Below the pieces are notes generated by a model, which did not search any database, was not told the DNA's origin, and worked only from the letters and a program-made list of their open reading frames with translations. The position numbers and the translations under genes were made by a program. A stretch of 64,000 nt of DNA, from positions 8,532,501 to 8,596,500 of the forward strand of contig NC_044600.1 in NCBI RefSeq assembly GCF_901933205.1, given 5' to 3'. Of the stretch, positions 12,301 through 23,225 are shown one piece after another. The stretch is from Camarhynchus parvulus. Lineage: Eukaryota; Chordata; Aves; Passeriformes; Thraupidae. Numbering within the stretch: position 1 is the stretch's first letter; the number at the start of each line of letters is the position of its first letter.

Positions 12301-13757
12301 TCTTCCTCCTCCCACACCACCAATTCCTGCCTGATTAGCAGTGATCTGTGCCACAAGAACTGCCCTTCTGCTGAACTCACCTTTACCACACCAGCCTATG
12401 AATCCTTCCTGACCCTTTCAGGCTCCTTTTTGATCTGACTTCTGTTTGGAGAGTGGTCAGTCCCACCCCTGCTAGTTTCCAACAGCTTCAGCTACTGCAC
12501 TGCTTCAAAGTGCAGCCACCAGACTGGCAGCTCTGAAAATTAAAAGGCTTTCCAGTGCTCTGTGAGATACAGAGCAGTTCAGACAGCACTGGCTGATGCC
12601 ATTCGTGCACTGAGGCTGCAGCAGTTGTGTGGCATCCACTAAAATTGACTCATGCTGGCTCAGTGTATTAATGTGGCACACCTGGCCTTCCTTCCTCCCT
12701 TTTCCCTCCCTCTCCCATTTAACTGCTAAAGCATCAATCACCACACAAGTTGAAGACAAACCTCCAATGAGCTTCCAGGTACTGTGAAAGGAAAAAGGTG
12801 CTCTGCAGAGAACTCTTAAGCCTTAGAAATAGAACATTCAAAGATTCATCCCTCTCTCCTGGGCTCACCTGCAGCCCAAGTAGGTGGGTGAGTATAAAGT
12901 CTTGCTGTCACCTAAAAACCCTGAACCCTCCCAGCTGAGTGCCCCTCCCCAATAGCCAGGAGCCAGCAAGAAGTGCGTGCACACCCACAGGACATGTCTT
13001 GGTCACCAGCTAGAAAGCTTTAGTTCAGGAGAGGTCTCCCCTCGCAGACTCGGATCTGGAGCACGCTGGAGGTGCAAGCTGCTGCTTAGCAACACCGGCA
13101 CTCTGCAGGGAGGTCGGCCCAAGCCCCGTCCTCCCACTGCAAGGGGTCTCCTGTGCCCAGGGAAACATCTTCAGAAGGATGCGATCCTCAGTAATTTCTC
13201 AGGAAGGCGCCCTGCACATCGCCAGTCACAGCCCCTGGTGGATCACAGGCTCACCCCCAAAGACCACTGCCAGCGCCTCGGTGAGCTGCCACAACTCTCA
13301 CTTCTGCTCACTGCACATGCATTACACCCCGCTGGCTGAGGGAGCCCAAAACCCCAAACCCCTGCGTTCCTCTGCAGTCACTACTGCAAAGCCAGCGCTT
13401 GTCTCGCTCTCAGCTTCACCCCACACTCACCTCCTGCCTCGGCTCTGGCACGGGCAGAGCTTTCCAGGCACCATGTCCCAGCAGGGCTGGCCCGCTCCTG
13501 CCTCCGGAGGGAGCCTCCTTCCCGTGCGCTGCTCAGGGGCAGGGCAGGCATCCACCTGCTCCTGCGGACACCACAGAAAGCCACGCAGCTGCGGAGGTTT
13601 AACCCTGATGAGAACCAACGCTCCCCTTTCGGCACGGACGGGAAGCGTTTAGGGCGAATGAGAGCTTGTGTCGGGCGTGAATGCAACAGCCGCACACTCA
13701 CACAGCGCCTGGCACCGGGGCACTGCCCTTCCCGCTCCCGAGCCCACCGCAGCTCAC
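9391..13757. other. No supported gene; GC rises towards the CpG island
   Basis: AT-rich to about 11.4 kb, then C/T-rich and moderately GC-rich from 11.6 to 13.75 kb. Open frames in the C-rich part (for example 12.0-12.3 and 13.0-13.65 kb) are proline/serine-rich, overlap on both strands and have no start-context or splice support. CpG dinucleotides become frequent after 13.5 kb, which marks the shore of the island. Confidence 0.5.
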
Positions 13758-13839
13758 CGCGCCTGTCCCCACCACTAACAATCCCCTGAGAAACCTCAAA
13801 TCCACCTGCACTCTGGTAGTAGTACTGTAACATCCACAA
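13758..13839 (-). CDS. Possible first coding exon of the minus-strand gene (weak)
   Basis: On the minus strand an ATG is followed by 27 open codons rich in tyrosine and glycine (MLQYYYQSAGGFEVSQGIV) up to a donor CGCG|GTGAGC. A possible acceptor lies just upstream (CAACATTTTTAG). It sits in the CpG-rich shore, downstream of the island's minus-strand donor at 14860, where a first coding exon could be expected. The exit phase does not fit the next candidate exon at 9297-9390 without another exon between them, so this is a weak call. Confidence 0.15.
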
Positions 13840-13904
13840 ATCTTACACAGACGCTAAAAATGTTGGTTTTGGTTTTTTTTTAAATAATCAGGGTAAAAAC
13901 TCAG

Positions 13905-14010
13905 GGAGTACATATCAGAGACCATAAACACTGCCGAGGAGCGCTACAAACTGCTGGCTGCTGCCACAATGGTTTTCGCCTCGCGGTACAAACCCAAGTT
14001 TGAGCGTTAA
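13905..14010 (+). CDS. Candidate terminal coding segment on the plus strand
   Basis: After a T-rich tract and AAACTCAG (a possible acceptor), a plus-strand frame is open for 34 codons and ends in TAA (14008-14010). The residues look protein-like (TAEERYKLLAAATMVFASRY, then KPKFER), and the codons retain CpGs, as expected beside an unmethylated island. No upstream plus-strand exon with matching phase was found, and the opposite strand is also partly open. It could be the end of a gene, a decayed gene fragment, or chance. Confidence 0.2.
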
Positions 14011-14860
14011 CCCAACAGGCACAGAAATTGCCAAAAGTACACAAACCTTACTACAACTCTGAGAAACCGCAGCTTACAGCATTTTCCACCAGAAACTTTT
14101 GATTCTTTGAATCCTAGCAGAGACAGCAGTCCAGGGACAGCCTCTCTGAAAACAGAGGCTGAATCCAAGCCACTTCAGAAATGTTTGGTGCCCTTCAGCA
14201 GATTTCCATCGGACTCCAAAGGAAACCAGAGCAGCTTTATTGTGACGGAACTTTCAGAGGCAGAGGTTTCAAGTCCAACACCCACCACGGTAACTCAGAG
14301 CAGCCAAGCCTCCAAAGCACCGGCACCACTTCAGCAGACTCCACCGCGCTGCATCATCCCGAAAGGAAACTGCTCCAGTGCTTTTAATTTAAATCCCCGG
14401 CAGTAACACTTTTCCCGGGAAGCCCCACAGGCGTTCGTGAGGCTGAGAGACCCTCGGTGCCAACCGAGATTCCCCCCTTCGTGACAGAAAACATTCCCGG
14501 CGCTTCCAACAGCAGCAGGGCTCAGTCCGGGGAGCGGTGGAGCGGCCGCGCCGTGCGGACGGATCCGGCCCCGAGCATCCGCTCCGAGCCAGCGGCACCG
14601 GGACAGCGGCACCGGGACGGAGAGCCGGAGCTGCGGGGGTCGCTGCCCGGAGCCCCTCGGGAGCGCCGCGGCACCAGCGGGACCCCGGGGTCCCTCCGCC
14701 CGCCCGGAGCTCCGGGAGGGATGAGGCAGCAGCCGCAGCTCTGGCCCGTCCCACGCGCGGCGGCCGGAGAAGGGACGAACTTTTCTTTTTCTGAGGGATT
14801 TTTTTTCCTTTTTTAATAAAAAAGGGAACTGCCGCGAGAAGCGCCGCGCGCAGGACTCAC

Positions 14861-15100
14861 CTCCGCGGCAGCTCCCCTCTAGGGCTCCATGCCGGCGGGC
14901 TGTGGGTGTCCCCCGGAGCGGCGGCCGGCGGGGCGGTCCCGGTCCCGCTCCGTGTCCGTGTCCGCGGAGCGGGCCGGGACCCGCGGCCCCGCGCGCCAGG
15001 TGCGCCCGCCCCGCGCCGCGCGAGCAGCAGCGCCCCCTGGCGGCCGCGCCTCCACCCTGCAGCCCCGGCCCGGCACCGCCGCGGCCCCGCGACCGCCCCG
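14861..15100 (-). other. Probable 5' untranslated first exon (minus strand)
   Basis: The left edge is an excellent donor, GGAG|GTGAGT. The right edge (transcription start) cannot be placed and is drawn approximately. The only ATG close to the donor on this strand is followed by two codons and a stop (ATG GAG CCC TAG at about 14892-14881), which would be a minimal upstream open frame. The exon is therefore likely non-coding, with translation starting in a downstream exon. Strand and location are inferred from the single strong donor inside the CpG island. Confidence 0.4.
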
Positions 15101-15101
15101 C

Positions 15102-15326
15102 GGCACCGCCCGCAACACCCAAAGAGACCCGACAGGAACCCGGGACCGCCCCACGGCACCGCCCGCAACACCCAAAGAGACCCGACAGGAACCCGGGACC
15201 GCCCCGCGGAGCGCGAAACACCCAAAGAGACCCGACAGGAACCCGGGACCGCCCCGCGGCACTGCCAGCACTGCGCCCGCGGAGCGCGAAATACCCAGAG
15301 ACCCGACAGGAACCCGCGGGGACCCG
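15102..15326. repeat. 53-bp GC-rich minisatellite, four copies
   Basis: Tandem copies occur at 15102-15154, 15155-15207, 15208-15257 and 15258-15326. The first two are 53 bp and nearly identical. The third is shortened to 50 bp and the fourth expanded. The common core is CCCAAAGAGACCCGACAGGA followed by ACCCGGGACCGCCCC. The array lies at the edge of the CpG island and is likely variable in copy number. Confidence 0.92.
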
Positions 15327-15470
15327 AATGGCAAGGGACATCTACGACCGCGAATGTGGCTCCGGTCTCTGCAGAAGATGCAGCGAAGAGAGGGATGGAT
15401 GGAGCGGTAGCAAAACATTGAGAAGGCGTCGGTGCCTTACCAGGGGACCTGGCATGGAGCAGAACGGGTG

Positions 15471-15850
15471 TAACCCTAACGCTAGGGAGAGCAGTAAAAG
15501 CAGCTTGGGGCTAAGGCTAGTTCAAAGGAGAAGGCTGTGGAGGAAGTGGTGTTGTGGCAGTTTTCTGTTCTCCTTGGCATGCCTTTTGCAGCTGTAGTGT
15601 GCCCGGAACTCTGGGCTTTGTGCTTTCAAATCCCTAACCCTAGCTGTAACCTTAACCCTAACCCTAGGCAGTAAAAGCAGAGTTGGGCTAAGGCTGGTTC
15701 CAAGGAAAAAGCTGTGGAGGAAGCCAGGTTTTGGCAGTTTTGTGTTCCCCTTGGCATGCCTTTTGCTGCAGGGTGCAGGCATAACCCTAACCATAATCCC
15801 AGGCAGGGCAGTAAAGGCAGAACTGTCCCTGCTGCAGGCAGTGCCCGGTA
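15471..15850. repeat. Tandem repeat with interstitial telomere-like motifs
   Basis: Three copies of a complex unit are present. A landmark motif GCAGTAAAAGCAG recurs at 15491-15503 and 15668-15680, and as GCAGTAAAGGCAG at 15808-15820, so the copies are spaced 177 and 140 bp. Each landmark is preceded by telomere-like CCCTAA runs: short at 15471-15485, longest at 15631-15667 (several CCCTAA/CCTTAA units) and degenerate at 15781-15800. The first two copies also share a downstream block with TGTGGAGGAAG and GGCATGCCTTTTGC; the third is partial. This is visible directly in the sequence. Whether it came from a telomere or telomerase-mediated repair is inference. Confidence 0.88.
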
Positions 15851-18800
15851 GCAGCACACACTCGAACGAGAGCTGCGGCTCTCCAAGGGTCACAGGCAAA
15901 CGCTGACACTTAGAGAAGCACCAGGGGCCCTTTGCCCCTGTCCAGGCAGTGCTGCCCTGGCCTCGGGCTGCCCGCAGAACCCACAGAGGTTTCAGTGCAG
16001 ACAGAGGGACAGCTCACCCCAGGGATTTCAGCATCTGCGCTGAACGGAGAAGCTGCTTTCAAACCCACTTTGTGTTTTCATACCATCATTAGCGTGCATT
16101 TTACCAGACTGCCTTTTACTGGACCACACTACGTTTCTCCTCCCTAATTCTGCTTCTGTCATGGCACATTCATGCTTTCCGCAGAATGGTAGTGTTATTT
16201 TTAGTTTCTCTGTGCTGCTTTTTATTCACTTTTAAATATCTTGGAATAGCTCCATGTAGACCATAATTTACTGCATTTTACTCAGATTCAGAGGAGGACA
16301 CAGTTTTGTCAGGTAACTGAGATACAGGCAGAAAAATCATGGGACAAATTTCTGTAAGTGGCATTTTAGGACTTTACAGTGCCACTGCTTGGCTGGACTG
16401 TTCTGTGCCACAGGGCATGCAATGTGCACAGGACCACTGAGAAGCTGCAAACACTGAGCAACACAGCAGTGAGAAGCTTAAAACCTAAACACAAGCCAGC
16501 CACAGAAAAGCATCTTCCTCAGGAGACCCTCACCAGTGAAATCCGCATCCCCTCATCATCCTGCCCTCAAGCCAGAACAGATGAGAAAAGCCAGATCCTG
16601 CTCAATGCACACTGCTCACCTCAGCTATGCATCAGCATCTTTGCAATTATTGTCAAAGTCAAGAAAACACTTGGCTCTGCTTTTGGGTCATTATCACATA
16701 TGCAGAGCTGACAATTAGAAGCATTGTCTTGTTACCTACAGGCAAAGCAAATCTGAACTAGATACCACACAAGGATAACAAAAACAGCAACATTCTTAGG
16801 CATTTCTCCGAGTATAACCATCCTTTAAAGCCTCTGTAGGCTCAAGGAGATGATGTTCAGCCACGCTGACCTGCAAGGCCAAGAACAACCAAACATGGTG
16901 ACTTCTCCCAGTCCCAGATGTGGGGAGGACTCAGGCATACTCAAAGTATTCTTACATACAGTAAATGAGAAAAATTATTGTAGAGCAGGAATGTGACAAA
17001 GATCACAATAAACATTTTACTGCCTGTATAATTCTTTTAAATAATTTGAAAGAGACAAAATATTGCCAGGAGACATCACTTGTCCAGGTGACACAGACTT
17101 CACACTTCAGCTACTCTTTCACTTCCCCTGGCATGATTACAGGGTAAGAGTGCTATTTTTTTCATTATATATCAAGTCACTTACTAAACTTACCTTTTAG
17201 TTGAATTAAAATATTGAAAGCTTAGAAATAAAACATCCCACGAACTTTGAAACATACAGTTAGATGAAGCTGCATTTATCAATATTTTGGAATTATACTT
17301 GAACGTTAAAGTGGTATCACTAGACATTCTTCAGCATTTTATAGCAAGTCAACATAAATTATTATGGTCACTATATGAATGTACATATTATTCATTTTAA
17401 AATCAGGGGAACATATAACTGACTGATAATTTATTTTTTAAAATAACTTTGTTTCCCTTATTCTGATGTTTTCTCAGCCTATTGTGGAAAATAATGTAGG
17501 AAGGCAAAGAGGAATGTGGGATTCATGGAGTTGAGTACAGAGCAGGAGAGATCAGCCTTCAGAGGAGCTGTAGGAGCAGCCTGCCATGCACCAAGCCTTA
17601 CACTTGTTTCTGATGGGCCACTAAAGAAGTAAAGAGACCTGCTTTGGCCTTTGTTTCTGACTTCTTTTGTTGTTGTTTTCTCATGTCTGGTAAAACAGGT
17701 CAGGGACCCCAGCTAAGACCTCCCAGGTGCACTGTGTTGTAGACACTGAAAGAAGAGAGTTGACCTCAATAAAAAAGGGAGAGAGAAGAATTATTCTCAC
17801 TGTCATATCTGTCCATACTAGGAAGGGATGACCAAAAAGACCAGTGACCTTGAGCAATGCCAAGCAGTAAATCTGTGAAGAGCCAGGAACCAAACACAGC
17901 ATTTCAAATTTAGTTCTCCAATTCTTGATTTAAATTTCTTCATTTTTTTCTGCCAATCAAATTATTTCATGAGGTGGATTTCTAGGGCTTTAACTCAGTA
18001 TCAGAGAATTCAGGGAAAAGGATTGGTTTCCGCTGACTTCAGTTAGCTTTGAGAGAGTCAGGTAGACTTTCTTAATCAATTTAAATCAATCTATGTGTGG
18101 ACTCACCCACATCCATTACAATTAGATTGTAGCCAAACATCCTCATCAGACAGCCACCAGCTGAGGCTGCTCTCCCAGCTGCTCTTTTTTCACCTCCCAA
18201 GGGCTGATGGATCTGCTGCTTTCATGTGTTGCATTCTGCTCCTCTTCAGTCAAATAGGAAAGGTTTGGTTTGACTTTACCCAGCAGAAATTAAAGAGCTT
18301 CCACATAAGCAGCTTGCTGGGGTACAGTGAGCAGCCTCCAGCAGGAGGAAGGTCATTTAGGGGACGTGAGTTGCCCTTATGAGCTTTCCCACCAACAGCT
18401 ACTTCCAGAAGGGGCCATCCTCTCTGCTGTGATCAGGAGAGCCCCAGCCTTGCCATGAACCTCTGCTTCTGAGTCTGCACAATTCTCACATCTTTCTTGC
18501 CTGAATGGGAAGATGACAAGATGAGAGGATTTACAGCTGTGGAGAGTCACATTTATTGACTTTATGTCTAGTCTTTCATATATAGCAGCACAGATTCAGG
18601 TCTGATCTTTGGGGAATATGGCCACACGTGAAAACTATGAGTGTATGTGTGTGTGTGCTCCTGCTCACAAGACACCCCATGAAAGCCAAGTCCATCTCTG
18701 GAAACTCCATCAACTCTTCCCAGCCATTAATTTTATCAGTGATGCAAAGCCAATAGATAACCCCATTGCAGGTGGGCACAAGCATCCAGCCTGCCTCAGC

Positions 18801-21800
18801 CCAGGTGAAAGCTGCAGGGCCCCAGGATACCCCCCAGGCTGCCTCCACCATCTCCAGCCCCTGTGTGTCCTGCTGCCCCTGTGCTCTGCCAGCAGCACCC
18901 ACGTCCCTGGAGCAGGGAGAGGTGGAAGCACTGAGGAGGGGAGATGCTGATGCTGCAGCAGCAGAGCACAGAAGGGAGCTCATCACAGAGGGACTTGGCA
19001 GGGCTGCATTTACATGGGACAGAAGCCAAAGCAAAGAGTGCCTGTTGTGAAGAGAGGAGGACATCAACAGCTGGATAATGCTGGATGAGGGATTAGCTAC
19101 AGGAAGGAGTAAGCTGACAAGGAAAGAATCCTGCCTGGCTGGTAGCAGCCATGATTCTGATCACCACTTTTTGGGAGACAAACACAGAGCTGAGTAGTAA
19201 CACATTTCCCATTCAACTCTGCAAAGAGGGGTTGTTAATAGAGTGCCAATTCCTTCAGTTGCAGGGACTCACACAATAATGTCACTGCGCTTGACTGAAG
19301 TTGCACACAGAGTATAAAGCAGCAGTAAATGCCAAGATTTCAAAATTCATTTTGCATCTGACATTCTCCTGGGTTATTTCAAGTGAAGGATAAATGCAGT
19401 ATCTTCCAAGCAGTAATCTTATTTGATACCAACAACATACACAAGTAGTTAAGTTTGGAATAGGGTAACTTTCTCACTTTTATGTTTGAAAACTGAAGAT
19501 AAAATTATTAAGCATTTTGCATATAGAGAGTGTAAGGAAGAGTAACTGTACTGCATAGGTATATAGATGGGAAAATAAGAATTTCCTTCCCCAAAGAAAA
19601 ACATGACAGCTTTACAGCACAGGTAACATTTCCTGCAGTAGTCATTATATTTCTGTAGAAGAGCAAAAAGAGATAACATACTGACTATTTACCCATCTCT
19701 CTTGACTGGCCATCAGCAGAAAATGAATCACTGTCTGGGATTAATTAAAATTAGACACAAATCCTAATTTTGCCTTAATCCAGCAAACAGTTTACTAGGG
19801 AAACTGCTCAAATAGGGAGCCTTTTTTCATGTGCAAAATAGCTTGTGGACCAGAGATGTAAAATCCACTGATAGATAGTAGAAATAAGCTTCTATTTGCC
19901 ATTGGGAATTTCTCAGGCATGACTGAGAAAAATGCTGCCTTTTCCTGTTTATTTCACATTTTGGTAGAAGAACCAATAATCAGCTAAAAAAAAACGTGGG
20001 GAGGAGTAAAAGCACACACAAACTCTTGTGCTGGTGATTTCTCTCCTCTAGATGAGATGCAGCTACACAATCAGTTCAGCAGTTCTGAGACTTCTGGTGA
20101 GTACCAACAACATCCTAGAGCACATCAGCACCTAGCAATATAGAAGTCCTCCATCAGCTCCTTGCTTCTCCTCCCTTCATCCCCTTTTCATTGCGCTGAT
20201 CTGCCAGCACAACTGTGGTTGGCAGAGGCAGAGCTACAGAGACAAAATGCAAGTTGTGCTTCTCCTAACCTCTTGTAGGATTGAGAGAAGCTAATGGGTG
20301 TTGCAGTCAGTGGTATTCCAGAATCATATTTGTTTGTATCTAATCCTAATTGCAGAAATCCCACTGCAATACAGAGTTTGGCAAATTCATCTCGAAACAG
20401 CTCATTTGGTGCAAACTTAGAATATATTTTAACTTCAATTATGAGAAATTACTGAGACAATGACAAGCATGGTTGGTTTTAGATGCCACAAACTGAGGAA
20501 AAAGAGGTAAGTTGCCTAAAATGATCTCATCACATTTTGTTCTCATAAAATGCAAATTTCTGCAAGTGAATGGTTTGAAAATCTGAGTTTAAAAACCAAA
20601 AGAAAATAAAACCTAGAAATCAACAAATACTGATGTTGATTTATGTTTTTCTGTTACAGATTTCTCTTCCCCTCTCCATTTTTTGCTGGTGCTTCTAGAA
20701 AAGAAGAAATTAGTACAGCACTTTTTTTTTTTTTTACTTCTTTGTGTTTGTAGCACAAAACAGAAGTTTTAAGCCTGGTTGTAAAAATTATCCTATTTTG
20801 CATTTCTGTTCTGCCCAGATTATCATATTTCAGTCTGCAGAACAGAGCAAATCATAAGTATGAAAGGAAAAGTACCACAAATGGTCTGAAACTCTGGACT
20901 GATGGCACAAAAGCCTAAATTACTTTTCTGGACAGAAGTTACACGTATTTGGGATAGATTATATTTGGTTGAATAATGGATTTTCCAGGTCATGTGACAA
21001 AAGGAGAAGAAAAATGTTGTTTCACATGAAAATGAAATGGAGTTTCAGGGCAGGGGAGGTATGTGGTAAAAATAATAATGATCAACTTTAGGTGTTGTTT
21101 CACATCTCTGTTCACAGCCAGATAAATTGTGTATTAAACCTACATACCTCGATCCCATACTGAACAGGTGTCTCTTTTTGAAGTTGACCAGCTCCATTAC
21201 TAAAATGTAAAGCTCAAGGTTAAATTCTACAGCCTGATTCTTTCAGTTCCCAAGAAGACAACTGGGTTTTGTCTCAAGCAGAAGCACCAGGCTGGCCTGT
21301 CATGTAGAAAAGGAGAATTTCCTGTTCCCACTTATGCCTCACAAGGGTCCTCCCTGGCCCCGCACACCCACAAGGGCTGCCAGGGAGTGCCAGGCAGGTG
21401 AAATGAGCCGTGCTGAGCCCCTGGCACAGCTCCTGCCAAGGGCTGGAGCCAGCAGCTGCAGGAGCCAGGAGCTGCAGGAGCCTGGCTTGGCTCCTCTGAG
21501 CACATCCCTCTGAGGCCATGGCAAAGGGGCTCATGTGCCAAGACCCCTCCTCAAGCCCTCACTTCACCATGAGGGTAAAGATCCTTGAGCTTTTATGCAC
21601 AGAGTAGTTGACAGAAAAGACATTGCTTTGTTTTTCTAGGGGTACACACAAGAATTATGTTTGGCAAGACCAAGGTGCTCTGCACTTGCACACCTGCACA
21701 TCCACCCACTCACCTGGCAGGCTGCTCCAGCATGACCTGTTCAAGTGGCCCTCCAGTTCAGCCCATCAGTAATTCAATTCTGGTGTCAGTGTTTCAATGT

Positions 21801-21931
21801 CTCTTTAAGCACCAGTAAGCATGTCCTATAAATGAGATGAGATTTAAAAAAATAGTAAAGAAAGAAGTCCAATATATTGGTAGCAGTCAAATACATTTTT
21901 GGCAGCTAAAATATATTTTTTACAGCCTTAC
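15851..21931. other. No supported gene
   Basis: AT-rich, intron-like or intergenic sequence. A palindromic G/C-rich hairpin (CAGGGGCCCTTTGCCCCTG) lies near 15923. A short (GT)n run occurs near 18646-18658, and moderately GC-rich patches at 18760-18970 and 21340-21540 contain overlapping open frames on both strands with no protein-like signature. A run of 14 T occurs at 20722-20735. Isolated splice-like pairs (near 17.2 and 18.1 kb) were too weak to call. Confidence 0.5.
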
Positions 21932-22039
21932 CTGTTTTAATGCCTGGTAATAAACTCTTTTCAGAACATTTGTTTCAGGCTTTGTCATCCTCAGCTGTCC
22001 ATACATTTCAAGGCACTGAATTACCCTCTCCATGTACAT
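21932..22039 (-). CDS. Candidate internal exon, 36 codons (unidentified)
   Basis: The minus strand has the acceptor TTTCTCTTCACAG, exactly 108 bp (36 codons), and a strong donor CAG|GTAAGG. One frame is open; the other two hit stops. The residues look like a charged helix (MYMERVIQCLEMYGQLRMTK, then PETNVLKRVYYQALKQ). It enters and leaves at phase 0, which fits the candidate at 23193-23225. I do not recognise the family. Splice signals, clean phase and residue composition make it one of the most convincing isolated exons in the window. Confidence 0.42.
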
Positions 22040-23192
22040 CTGTGAAGAGAAATAAAGGGATATGATTTAATTTCAGACTCAAAGACTAAACAGTGGTGTT
22101 GTGGTTTTTCTCACTAAACCTGAGCCAGTCCTGCCCTCCAAACTGTCAGTGAATTCATTTCCTCAAAAACAACATATTATCAAAGAGAAAAGTCTAAAAC
22201 AAGTCAATGAAACTGGAGCTAATGGCTTTAAAAACACCTTTGATTGCCAATGCTTTTGGCTTGAGATAACACAGTAATATTCTAAAATTGGCTTGAGTTT
22301 CTGTAAGAAGCTGTTAAGTGTATTTCAGACTTGAATATGTCTTACCTATGTAAAAATGCCAGTACTTGGAAATACAGAGCACATTATGGTTATACCCTGT
22401 CTTAAAGGAAACAAAACATGCATGCTGAAACTACTTGCTTAATTTCTGTTTGGAGTATTAATATTCCCTGTCAAAAAACAGGTGGAAGAGAAGTACGCAG
22501 ACATCTCCTCTCCACACAGGCACATACTGCTCGTGCTCTCCAGCCTTCACTTCCATCAAACCTCCTGAACAGCCCAGGGCCAGGGCACCTCTTGTACTTC
22601 CAGCTGAAGAGGGAAGACAATTCTTAAGCAATCCTGAATTTACAGAGGTGACTTTTCCACTTCTGCTCTGACAGAGCTTAACATTCCTTCTTCTGCCATG
22701 TTTTCCCCACAAAGCTGGTGCAGCTAAGTAACCCACTAAGGGTGAGGAATGCAATATATGATGCCTTCAAAAAGTTCTTAAATCAAGGTTTCTGAAAAAT
22801 AAAAGTTATAGAGCACAAATCAACGTTCAAGGGCAGTCAATCAGATGTCTGAATTATGTCCTGCCTTTAAAATATACAGCAGATAACAGTTTTTAAATAG
22901 TCCCTGTAGAAGCTTCTATGTGTACTGTACCTTGACATTAAGTCCTCACTGAAGTACTTACCTTCAGGATTCTCCCCATTTATTGGTATTTTTTCTGCTT
23001 TAAAATAATCAGAGTAGCTGCTCCAGAATGTAAAAAGAAAAAAAAAAGCAGATGAATGATTTACTGCCAGACTCCAAGTGAGGAAAAGGGCACACACCCA
23101 TCACTGCAGGCAAGCAACAAGCAAAGAAAAATGACTGAGCAACAGAGGGGAGGCAAGAGGGAAAAGGTGTGGGCTGGGCAGGGAGTTAGTAC
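22040..23192. other. Probable intron with two further splice-like segments
   Basis: If the flanking candidate exons are real, this is an intron. It contains two other acceptor/donor pairs on the minus strand, 22346-22400 and 22962-23017. Each has one open frame but exits in a phase that the 21932-22039 exon cannot accept. They may be chance, exons of another isoform, or a sign that the exon chain proposed here is wrong. Confidence 0.35.
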
Positions 23193-23225
23193 CTGATAAG
23201 CCATTAATGTGTGTACAAGGCCAGT
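23193..23225 (-). CDS. Candidate micro-exon, 11 codons
   Basis: The acceptor GCCTCCCTGATGTCAG and the donor CAG|GTACTA bracket 33 bp on the minus strand. The phase-0 frame reads TGLVHTLMAYQ and keeps phase 0, linking 24457-24488 to 21932-22039. The segment is very short, so coincidence is a real possibility; its support is the phase fit on both sides. Confidence 0.25.

Larger units (their letters stand above)
14400..15350. promoter_or_regulatory. CpG island, probable promoter
   Basis: About 950 bp are strongly GC-rich with dense CpG and GC-box-like motifs (CCCGCCCCGCGCC), against an AT-rich background. The minus strand contains a perfect-looking splice donor inside the island (exon end 14861), which argues for minus-strand transcription starting between about 14.9 and 15.3 kb. 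No TATA box is evident, as is usual for such promoters. The right third is a 53-bp minisatellite. Long open frames on both strands in this interval reflect the lack of AT-rich stop codons and are not evidence of proteins. Confidence 0.75.

Noticed and set aside
13179..13839. 157-codon plus-strand and 152-codon minus-strand frames
   Set aside because: They overlap on opposite strands, have biased low-complexity composition and no splice or start context; they reflect rising GC near the island.
14331..15597. Open frames of 119-336 codons on both strands of the CpG island
   Set aside because: They run through GC-rich DNA and the 53-bp minisatellite, overlap each other in several frames, are arginine/glycine/proline/alanine-rich, and cross a strong splice donor. 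Lack of AT-rich stop codons explains them.
22346..23017. Two minus-strand splice-flanked segments (22346-22400 and 22962-23017)
   Set aside because: Both have good donors and one open frame, but both exit with one base, while the next candidate exon at 21932-22039 is open only at phase 0. They were not called as exons.
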